This document shows, in pieces, positions 1 to 5,340 of a DNA stretch of 5,340 bases. Position 1 is the stretch's first letter. Every line of letters begins with the position of its first letter. The notes under the pieces were generated by a model, which saw only the letters and a program-made list of their open reading frames with translations, did not search any database and was not told where the DNA came from. Origin of the DNA: Chitinophagales bacterium (GTDB lineage Bacteria; Bacteroidota; Bacteroidia; Chitinophagales; JAHDHT01); assembly GCA_020631175.1 (NCBI GenBank), contig JAHDHT010000006.1, positions 20,428 to 25,767 on the forward strand, in the 5' to 3' direction. The position numbers and the translations under genes are program-made.

Positions 1-473
1 GGAAGTAATTGTAAACTTTTTAAAACATCTTTTTCACCTCCGATAACCGGTAACTCTTTAATCTGCTGAGGCGAAATATCCATCACCCCCATTACCGGTC
101 GTTCAATATTTTCTTTCGCTTTTAAGCGGCTTTCTGAAATAACGATCTCTCCGATTTCAGTGCTCTCCTGCTCGAGCAGAATATTAAGTTCTATATCACG
201 ATCAAGTACAATCTCTTTAAACTGTGTTTCGTAGCCCAGATAAGAAACAATTGCCTGATAAGAGCCTTCTTCGAGTGTAATGGAGTAAAACCCATACAAA
301 TTAGTAGTTGCACCTCCTGAAATGGATGGAATATAAAAATTAGCTCCAATCAGGTCTTCTTTACTTTGTGCATCGCGAATATATCCGCTTATCGTGAAGG
401 TTTCCTGAGCAAAAAGAGTAGTACTTGTTGCACATAGCAACAAGACAAATAATAGTCGGTTAAAGTGGTTCAC
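1..473 (-). CDS. TonB-dependent receptor, N-terminal part (runs off left edge)
   Basis: This is the first 157 codons of an outer-membrane TonB-dependent receptor, of the kind that imports large substrates such as siderophores, glycans or peptides using TonB/ExbBD energy. I translated it from the reverse strand. Residues 1-22 form a signal peptide (basic N-terminus, LLFVLLL core, cleavage probable near LFA-QE). Residues about 26-101 form a carboxypeptidase-regulatory-like beta-sandwich, with the hallmark pattern SGYIRDAQSKEDLIGANFYI, then G-Y-E and an LLEQ edge strand. From about residue 117 the linker and plug begin (RLKAKENIERP, ISPQQIKELPVIGGEKDVLKSLQLLP), as in receptors where the plug motif continues with LPG. 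The start is GTG (471-473): the frame is closed by TAA 24 nt upstream and no ATG lies between. Cys14 lacks a proper lipobox. The gene follows the RDD gene by 24 bp on the same strand, so co-transcription is possible. The substrate is unknown because the barrel lies outside the window. Confidence 0.88.
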   Translation of the reverse strand, partial: MNHFNRLLFVLLLCATSTTLFAQETFTISGYIRDAQSKEDLIGANFYIPSISGGATTNLYGFYSITLEEGSYQAIVSYLGYETQFKEIVLDRDIELNILLEQESTEIGEIVISESRLKAKENIERPVMGVMDISPQQIKELPVIGGEKDVLKSLQLL

Positions 474-497
474 AGTGGTATAACTATTTAATTATCA

Positions 498-1247
498 TTA
501 AATTTTACCTGAAGTGAGGTAATTATAATCTTTTACCAAAGTATTCAAAAATGGGTAAGCTTTCTCTTTTGCGCTAACATTTAACACTTCTTCCATCTTT
601 ACTGCAAGACTCATGACCATTTCAGCATTGTTTGTCTTTCTTGCAGTCTGTAAAACCTCTGTGATAATCTGGATATCCTGATCGGTTAATTGCTCCACTT
701 CAGGGTATTGAACGTCATAATCAACTTCATTAATATCTCTGAAAATTGTGTCTTTAATGGTCGTTTTCTGTTTGAGTTTCACCACAGTTGTACCCGCAGC
801 TAAATCACCCAGTCGCTGGCTTTTTTCAGTAACCAAAATGCTTATCGCCGCTGCGCTATAGTATGTGAGCGTAAAATCTACCATTCTCAACATCCAACGC
901 AATAAATAGCTGCCAAAGCTGGCTGAACTCCCGTCTGTTTTAACCACTTTAATATTCATAACCCGCTTGCCGACACTTTGCCCCTGAAAAAATTGTTCGC
1001 ATAACAGATGGTAAAGAAATGCAGGTATATATAATACTATGAACAGCGCCATAAAATACCACATATCGTCTTCATCGAGTTGAGATTCAAGTGCCCCTAG
1101 TAAGATCATAATGAAGAACAGAATGATCATGATATACGTAAAAATGACTAAGCTATCGATCAAAGTGGCAAGAATTCGGTCTCCAATACTTGCCAGCGGA
1201 TATTCTATCGCAATATTCTGTGTGGTTTGAACTTTTACGGTATCCAT
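498..1247 (-). CDS. RDD-family inner-membrane protein with C-terminal extension
   Basis: This is a 249-residue RDD-family membrane protein of unknown biochemical role; some relatives are linked to ion or osmotic homeostasis. Conserved features are in order: IGDRILATLIDSLV at 21-34 with R24 and D31 at the start of the first helix, the first membrane segment at about 30-51, an acidic loop ESQLDEDD at 54-61, a second segment at about 64-82, GQSVGKRVMNIKVV at 89-102, LRWMLRMVDFTL at 116-127 with R121 and D124, and SQRLGDLAAGTTVV at 143-156. After the domain comes a soluble tail of about 90 residues (158-249) that is predicted helical and includes LTDQDIQIITEVLQ; similar tails occur in Bacteroidota homologues. 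I place the start at 1245-1247 (MDTVKVQTTQN). The frame is open 96 nt further upstream, but that part would overlap the divergent SpoIIM gene and does not resemble the family. Divergence from the SpoIIM operon suggests a shared function. Confidence 0.9.
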   Translation of the reverse strand: MDTVKVQTTQNIAIEYPLASIGDRILATLIDSLVIFTYIMIILFFIMILLGALESQLDEDDMWYFMALFIVLYIPAFLYHLLCEQFFQGQSVGKRVMNIKVVKTDGSSASFGSYLLRWMLRMVDFTLTYYSAAAISILVTEKSQRLGDLAAGTTVVKLKQKTTIKDTIFRDINEVDYDVQYPEVEQLTDQDIQIITEVLQTARKTNNAEMVMSLAVKMEEVLNVSAKEKAYPFLNTLVKDYNYLTSGKI

Positions 1248-1294
1248 TCTTTTGATTAAATATGTATTTTGTTGCACTAATAAACGCAAATTAA
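1248..1294. promoter_or_regulatory. Divergent intergenic region, probable back-to-back promoters
   Basis: This 47-bp AT-rich gap separates the start codons of the leftward RDD gene and the rightward SpoIIM gene, so promoters for both units should lie in or near it. Imperfect matches to the Bacteroidota -7 consensus (TAnnTTTG) are visible. One is TATTTTG at 1265-1271 on the + strand, about 23 nt before the SpoIIM ATG. The other is TAATTTG at 1287-1293 read on the - strand, about 39 nt before the RDD ATG. Each is one base shorter than the consensus, and neither has a convincing -33 element at the usual distance, so the exact elements are tentative. No inverted repeat suggesting an operator was seen. 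Confidence 0.4.
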
Positions 1295-2302
1295 ATGAGA
1301 GAAGCTGCATTCCTAAAACAAAATGCAGAGAAATGGCAGGCATTTGAAAAGATGCTCTTTCAAAGCGAAAATGTTAACCCTGATGAGCTGGCAGATCAGT
1401 TCATTCAGTTAACAGATGATTTGAGCTATGCCCAAACCTATTATCCTGCTTCAAAAACCACTGCCTATCTGAATGAACTGGCATTAAAGGTTCATCAACG
1501 TATTTATGTAAACAAAACCGAAAGCAGTTCTCGTTTTATAACTTTCTGGACGGAAGAGCTCCCGCTTATTGTTCATAAGCATCGGCTTAAATTTCTATAT
1601 AGCTTTATCATATTCGGAATAGCCATTTTAATTGGCGCTGTTTCGGCTGCCAATGACAGTAGCTTTGTAAATATTATTCTGGGTGATGATTATGTTCATA
1701 TGACGAAAGAAAATATTAAAAAGGGGGACCCAATGGCCGTTTACAAACAAACCAAAGAACTGCCAATGGCGATCGCGATTACATTTAATAATGTACGGGT
1801 CTCTTTTACCGCTTTTGTAATGGGTATTTTCGCTTCTTTTGGAACAGGACTAATTCTCGTTTATAATGGAATTATGCTCGGAAGTTTTCAATACTTTTTC
1901 TACGAACATGGCGAACTAACTCAATCACTATTAACAATCTGGATCCATGGAACACTAGAAATATCTGCAATAGTCTTAGCAGGTGGTGCAGGATTAATCT
2001 TAGGTAATAGTATCTTATTCCCCAAAACTTTTAGCAGATTGAAGAGTTTTCGCTCTGCGATAAAAGACGGATTAAAAGTTATTATCGGACTTGTACCCAT
2101 CTTTATTTTTGCCGGTCTTTTGGAAGGATTTGTAACCAGACATACCGGTATGCCGGTTTTCTTAAGCTTATTCATCATATTTGGCTCGCTTGCCTTTATT
2201 ATATGGTATTTTATTATTTACCCTGCACAGGTTAATCGTAAAATGAAATCAAAATTCTCAACTACGATTGCCGATATAAATTTTAAAAATGAAATCGAAT
2301 AA
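1295..2302 (+). CDS. SpoIIM-family (stage II sporulation protein M-like) membrane protein
   Basis: This 335-residue inner-membrane protein belongs to the SpoIIM family (COG1300). The founding member is part of the engulfment machinery of endospore formers; homologues are common in non-sporulating bacteria, where their role is unclear. Residues 1-95 are a charged cytoplasmic helical region starting MREAAFLKQNAEKW, a beginning typical of Bacteroidota homologues. Hydrophobic segments follow at about 100-118, 160-184, 185-202, 213-240, 260-278 and 287-309. Family signatures are NNVRVSFTAFVMGIF (165-179), a glycine-rich LVYNGIMLGSF (188-198), WIHGTLEISAIVLAGGAGL (216-234) with H218, G219 and E222, and LLEGFVT (275-281). 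The basic C-terminal tail is cytoplasmic. This is the first gene of the rightward operon; its end overlaps the next start by 14 nt. The ATG is the first in frame and gives the expected N-terminus. Sporulation is not implied by the context. Confidence 0.93.
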   Translation: MREAAFLKQNAEKWQAFEKMLFQSENVNPDELADQFIQLTDDLSYAQTYYPASKTTAYLNELALKVHQRIYVNKTESSSRFITFWTEELPLIVHKHRLKFLYSFIIFGIAILIGAVSAANDSSFVNIILGDDYVHMTKENIKKGDPMAVYKQTKELPMAIAITFNNVRVSFTAFVMGIFASFGTGLILVYNGIMLGSFQYFFYEHGELTQSLLTIWIHGTLEISAIVLAGGAGLILGNSILFPKTFSRLKSFRSAIKDGLKVIIGLVPIFIFAGLLEGFVTRHTGMPVFLSLFIIFGSLAFIIWYFIIYPAQVNRKMKSKFSTTIADINFKNEIE

Positions 2303-3278
2303 AATTCAATTATTAAAAATTAGAGACTTTGGTGAAGTAATTTCTACTCTTTTTTCCTTTGTTCGTCAAAATTTTAAACCGCTTTTCAAATCTGCTTTGC
2401 TCATAGCCGGGCCGTTTTTTCTTTTGGGTGGATTAATATTAGGCTTCATTTACGACGACATGTATAATCTCGATATGCTTAACAACATGGATGATCCGGA
2501 TGCAATGTTGAGCAATTTAGAAGATCCTTCCCGATGGATCTATTATGGTACAGGTTACTTCTTTATGATCGTATTTATTTTACTGGGTACGGCATTGGTT
2601 ACTGCAGTTACTTATACCTATATGAAAATGTATCGCGAAAGTGAAAACGGATTAGCCGGTATTGAAGTTAAAGATGTATGGGATTCCACGAAGAAGAATT
2701 TAGGTAATGTAATCGTAACTATGCTTGTTATGTTTATTGGCTTTTTTCTATTGGCGTTAATTTGTATTGTTCCGGGAATTGGAATTGCAGCAGCAATCAG
2801 CGAAGGTGCAGGTGTTTTCATTTTTGTAATGCTAATGTTTGTTCTGCTGTTTTTCATAATCTATTTAGCTGTTCCACTATGGCAAGTATTTATCGTACGA
2901 CTTGAAGAAAAGATCGGTGTTATTGCTGCTTTTAAACGATGTTTTGAATTAACCAAAGGTAAATGGTGGGTTACATTGCTGCTTGTTATTGTGGTTAATA
3001 TGATCGTTTCAATGATTTCTTATGGAGCTCAAATGCCAATGTTTATCTGGCAAATGATTGAAATGTTTAATGAATTTAATGACGGAGGGATTATTATGGC
3101 AATTTTTGGTGCCCTTGGAACTGTTGTTTCTTCATTATGTTATGTTATATATTACATTGCCGGGGGAATCGTTTATTACAGTAATCGAGAACGATTGGAA
3201 GGAACCGGTTTAAAATCAAGAATAGACACAATTGGAACAAATACGAATTACATTCCTGACAGTGAAGGTTCTTTCTAA
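2289..3278 (+). CDS. Six-helix integral membrane protein, family uncertain
   Basis: This 329-residue multi-spanning protein has no catalytic motif that I recognise. Hydrophobic segments lie at about 33-55, 86-112, 139-163, 174-203, 225-247 and 268-296, with both termini predicted cytoplasmic by the positive-inside rule. The first extracytoplasmic loop (56-85) is acidic and methionine-rich. Cytoplasmic loops carry KMYRESENG (113-121) and an amphipathic stretch VIAAFKRCFELTKGKWW (211-227). That stretch resembles the helix before a membrane segment in the glycerophosphodiester-phosphodiesterase membrane-domain and DUF975/DUF4013-like groups, so it may be distantly related to them. The C-terminus holds NRERLEGTGLKSRIDTIG (299-316), a motif I associate with Bacteroidota proteins at this operon position. 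The ATG overlaps the end of the SpoIIM gene by 14 nt in another frame, which suggests translational coupling. Its place in the operon suggests it belongs to the same membrane assembly. Confidence 0.85.
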   Translation: MKSNKIQLLKIRDFGEVISTLFSFVRQNFKPLFKSALLIAGPFFLLGGLILGFIYDDMYNLDMLNNMDDPDAMLSNLEDPSRWIYYGTGYFFMIVFILLGTALVTAVTYTYMKMYRESENGLAGIEVKDVWDSTKKNLGNVIVTMLVMFIGFFLLALICIVPGIGIAAAISEGAGVFIFVMLMFVLLFFIIYLAVPLWQVFIVRLEEKIGVIAAFKRCFELTKGKWWVTLLLVIVVNMIVSMISYGAQMPMFIWQMIEMFNEFNDGGIIMAIFGALGTVVSSLCYVIYYIAGGIVYYSNRERLEGTGLKSRIDTIGTNTNYIPDSEGSF

Positions 3279-3289
3279 GTTTTACAGAA

Positions 3290-4048
3290 TTGAAAATTAA
3301 ATTATTTATACTTCATTTTGTTTTATCCATTTTGATGGTTTTTGGTTCTGTGAGTCTTATCGCTGAAACTGACAGCCTTCAATCTGTTAAATATGGTAAT
3401 GCCCCTGAAAATATTCGCTCTTTCGATCAGGAAAAACTAAATGACTATAAAAGTCAGGACGCTTTTGATTATGAAGTTAAAACGGGTGGATTTAATTTCT
3501 GGCTTTGGCTTTCTCAAAAATTAGAGGCGATGTGGAACTGGCTGTTTGGAAACAGAAAAGCAAAAGTCGGTGATACTATTAATCCCTTGATGGATGTTTT
3601 ACTTTGGGCAATAGGAATCGCTGTAGTTGTTCTGGTTGTAATGAAATTAATCGGAGTGAATTTCAATACCTTAGTTTTTCGAGAAAGTGATATAAAACGA
3701 AATATCTTATACGAAACACTTGAAGAAAATATTCATGAACTGGACTTTAATGATTTAATTCAAAAGGCAATTGATGAAAAGAATTATAGATATGCTATTC
3801 GTTTACATTACTTAAAAACATTAAAACAGTTAAACGATAAATCATTTATTGATTGGAAACCTGGTAAAACAAACATGGACTATATCAATGAAATGAATCA
3901 GAACTCATACGGCCAGACTTTCAATCAAATTACCCGCTTGTTTAACTATGTTTGGTATGGGGATAAATTATTAGATGCCGAAAACTTTAGTTCTACAAGA
4001 GAAGACTTCATCATTTTTGATCAACAAATTCAACAATTAAATGCTTAA
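3290..4048 (+). CDS. DUF4129-domain membrane protein
   Basis: This 252-residue protein has a C-terminal DUF4129 domain. In other bacteria this domain is often fused to transglutaminase-like domains and encoded beside MoxR and DUF58 genes; its function is unknown. Residues 1-25 form a signal peptide or N-terminal anchor. The 26-98 stretch is extracytoplasmic and ends in a Trp-rich segment FNFWLWLSQKLEAMWNWLFG (68-87). A second helix spans about 101-120. The cytoplasmic domain (130-252) shows the family hallmarks: the acidic LEENIHELDFNDLI (144-157), KNYRYAIRLHYLKTLKQL (164-181), KPGKTNMDYI (190-199) with T194 and N195, and the Phe/Trp motif FNYVWYGDKLL (218-228). The start is TTG (3290-3292), 11 nt after the preceding stop: no ATG lies between the upstream in-frame stop at 3263-3265 and the signal peptide, and the next Met (residue 16) would remove most of it. 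The end overlaps the next gene by 8 nt. Confidence 0.9.
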   Translation: MKIKLFILHFVLSILMVFGSVSLIAETDSLQSVKYGNAPENIRSFDQEKLNDYKSQDAFDYEVKTGGFNFWLWLSQKLEAMWNWLFGNRKAKVGDTINPLMDVLLWAIGIAVVVLVVMKLIGVNFNTLVFRESDIKRNILYETLEENIHELDFNDLIQKAIDEKNYRYAIRLHYLKTLKQLNDKSFIDWKPGKTNMDYINEMNQNSYGQTFNQITRLFNYVWYGDKLLDAENFSSTREDFIIFDQQIQQLNA

Positions 4049-5258
4049 AGATAAATGGCCCATAATAATGATGGTTCTATTAGTTGTTGCACTGGCAGCA
4101 ATGCGTCTTTTAGCTCCTAAAGAAATCGACTGGAAACCTGATTACACACGAAAAGCAAAAATACCATACGGGAATTTTCTTTTGTTTGAATTACTCCCGG
4201 AAATATTTCCGGAACAATCTATAGATTTAAGTTTTCCTTCCGTTTATGATAAATTAAATGAAGAAGATTTAATAACACCAAGTAATTACATTTTAATTAA
4301 TAACATTCTGGTTTCTTCTTCACAAAGTAAAGGAATAAGTAGTTATGGAGCTGAAGCATTATTAAATTATGTTCAGGAAGGAAATCATGCATTCGTTTCT
4401 GCTACAGCTCTTCCCGACACCTTAGAAGACACACTAAACATAAATATTTACAGAACCCTTATTCAGTTTTTGGAAATAAGTAATAAGGAAGAAGCAGATA
4501 GTATTCAGATAACTTTCCATGATGAAAGTATTGAAGATACATTTTACCTGAAAGAAAAAGATTTCACCTATTACTTTGGAATGATCGACACAAATAATGC
4601 TGAGATATTGGCAAGCGTAGATACATGTCCGGTTTTAATAAGACAAGCTTTTGGAAAAGGAAGTTTTGTAATTGCAAGTGATCCCGTCTTATTTACCAAC
4701 TATAATCTTGTCAATAGTAATTTAAATAAATTTGCATCGACAGCATTGAGTTATTTACCGGTTCAACATACCTATTGGGATACTTACCATAAAGCAGGTA
4801 GATTATTAAGCTCATCACCTTTGCGTTTTGTTTTAAGTCAACGAGCTTTAAAGTGGGCCTACTTTGTAAGTATGATAAGCCTTTTATTTTATATTATTTT
4901 TAAGGGAAAAAGACTGCAAAGGGTAATTCCGGAAATTAAGCCATTAAGAAATTTAAGTCTTGATTTCACGAAAACCATAGCAAAGCTTTATTATTTAAAA
5001 CGTAATAATAAAGATATAGCAAAAAAGAAAACGACTTACTTTAATGAATACTTAAGGTCGCAGCATTTTATATCCAGTGGTTTAAGTACAGATGAATTAA
5101 AACAAAAATTATTATCTAAAAGTGGTTTAGATGAAAAATCGATTGAAGAATTAATGCGCTATATGGCAAATTCAAATAACGATCAATATTTTACAGATAG
5201 CATGTTGTTTAACTATAATATGCTAATTGAAAACTTCAGAAAAGCCTCTAAAATATAA
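4041..5258 (+). CDS. DUF4350-domain membrane protein
   Basis: This 405-residue protein contains a DUF4350 domain, thought to have a class I glutamine-amidotransferase-like or GldG-like fold but with no demonstrated enzymatic activity. Topology is an N-terminal anchor at about 7-25, a large extracytoplasmic region (26-270), a second helix at about 272-288, and a basic cytoplasmic tail (289-405). Recognisable features are WKPDYTRKAKIPYGNFLLFELLPEIF at 31-56 (K/P-Y-G motif), an alpha/beta core with GAEALLNYVQEGNHAFVSA (103-121), and the family signature GKGSFVIASDPVLFTNYNLV (205-224). HTYWDTYHKAG (243-253) comes next, then RLQRVIPEIKPLRNLSLDFTKTIAKLYY (291-318) after the second helix. The last region, with KDIAKKKTTYFNEYLR (324-339), is helical. 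The ATG at 4041 overlaps the end of the DUF4129 gene by 8 nt. The next gene starts 2 nt after its stop. The cytoplasmic tail could contact the downstream ATPase (inference). Confidence 0.9.
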   Translation: MLKDKWPIIMMVLLVVALAAMRLLAPKEIDWKPDYTRKAKIPYGNFLLFELLPEIFPEQSIDLSFPSVYDKLNEEDLITPSNYILINNILVSSSQSKGISSYGAEALLNYVQEGNHAFVSATALPDTLEDTLNINIYRTLIQFLEISNKEEADSIQITFHDESIEDTFYLKEKDFTYYFGMIDTNNAEILASVDTCPVLIRQAFGKGSFVIASDPVLFTNYNLVNSNLNKFASTALSYLPVQHTYWDTYHKAGRLLSSSPLRFVLSQRALKWAYFVSMISLLFYIIFKGKRLQRVIPEIKPLRNLSLDFTKTIAKLYYLKRNNKDIAKKKTTYFNEYLRSQHFISSGLSTDELKQKLLSKSGLDEKSIEELMRYMANSNNDQYFTDSMLFNYNMLIENFRKASKI

Positions 5259-5260
5259 CA

Positions 5261-5340
5261 ATGGAAAATCAGGAAATTTTCGAAAACAGATTAGACCTTA
5301 GTGGTCTTCAGTCAGCAGTTAATAATATTCGAAATACAAT
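5261..5340 (+). CDS. Probable MoxR-type AAA+ ATPase, N-terminus only (runs off right edge)
   Basis: Only the first 26 codons are inside the window, translating to MENQEIFENRLDLSGLQSAV followed by NNIRNT. The ATG lies 2 nt after the DUF4350 stop, so it continues the operon. The segment resembles the N-terminus of Bacteroidota MoxR ATPases, which have a short acidic leader, then a R-[IL]-D-L-x-x-L-x-x-A-V pattern before the helix leading to the VGQ motif and Walker A. These ATPases are cytoplasmic chaperone-like proteins that couple ATP hydrolysis to remodelling of partner proteins, often with a DUF58 or vWA protein encoded next. Walker A, Walker B and sensor motifs lie beyond the edge, so the assignment rests on this short match plus gene order after DUF4129 and DUF4350. 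Confidence 0.75.
   Translation, partial: MENQEIFENRLDLSGLQSAVNNIRNT

Noticed and set aside
432..434. Cys14 of the TonB-dependent receptor as a lipoprotein acylation site
   Set aside because: The preceding residues are LLL rather than a lipobox ending in Gly, Ala or Ser, and a standard signal peptidase I site (LFA-Q) follows.
474..497. Possible terminator between the RDD gene and the TonB-dependent receptor
   Set aside because: The 24-bp gap is AT-rich but shows no GC-rich stem followed by a T-run.
1248..1343. Upstream extension of the RDD protein by 32 residues starting at 1343
   Set aside because: It would cover the divergent promoter gap and the first codons of the SpoIIM gene; RDD proteins of this type begin close to the MDTVKVQT methionine at 1247.
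1769..1776. GCGATCGC octamer (HIP1-like palindrome)
   Set aside because: A single copy inside codons for Ala-Ile-Ala; no recurrence in the window.
2141..2152. Perfect 12-bp palindrome CATACCGGTATG
   Set aside because: It lies inside the SpoIIM coding region, encodes ordinary residues, and has no second copy nearby that would suggest an operator.
1921..2178. Open frame of 85 codons on the - strand inside the SpoIIM-family gene
   Set aside because: It is fully antisense to a well-supported gene, has no recognisable domain, and its composition reflects the opposite coding strand.
2618..2857. Open frame of 79 codons on the - strand inside the six-helix membrane protein gene
   Set aside because: It is fully antisense to a real gene in the operon and has no family signature.

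Overview
The window looks like chromosomal DNA of a Bacteroidota species; genus and family cannot be fixed from the sequence. Three things support this. The left end encodes a TonB-dependent receptor with a carboxypeptidase-regulatory-like N-terminal domain, a typical Bacteroidota architecture. There are no Shine-Dalgarno sequences before the starts. The gene order is one that recurs in this phylum: RDD protein, divergent SpoIIM-family protein, multi-spanning membrane protein, DUF4129, DUF4350, MoxR-type ATPase. The DNA is AT-rich, and increasingly so toward the right end.

Layout: two transcription units diverge from a 47-bp gap at 1248-1294. Leftward (- strand) are an RDD-family membrane protein (498-1247) and, 24 bp downstream, the start of a TonB-dependent receptor (1-473), which runs off the left edge. 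Rightward (+ strand) are a SpoIIM-family membrane protein (1295-2302), a six-helix membrane protein of uncertain family (2289-3278), a DUF4129 protein (3290-4048), a DUF4350 protein (4041-5258) and the first 26 codons of a probable MoxR-type AAA+ ATPase (5261 to the edge). The rightward genes overlap by 14 and 8 nt or are separated by 11 and 2 nt, so they almost certainly form one operon. No stretch over 300 bp lacks a gene. I see no tRNA or rRNA gene, insertion sequence, CRISPR array, attachment site or clear terminator.

How the genes may work together: MoxR ATPases are chaperone-like AAA+ proteins that usually act with vWA-type or DUF58 partners. A DUF58 gene would be expected just past the right edge. 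The upstream genes encode inner-membrane proteins whose predicted soluble parts lie on both faces of the membrane: a periplasmic DUF4350 domain, a cytoplasmic DUF4129 domain, and cytoplasmic tails on the RDD and DUF4350 proteins. A membrane assembly controlled by the ATPase is a reasonable inference, but its substrate and physiological role cannot be read from the sequence. The SpoIIM homologue does not imply sporulation, because Bacteroidota do not form endospores.

The window is best described as a conserved but functionally obscure operon. I found no convincing evidence of a completely new system.
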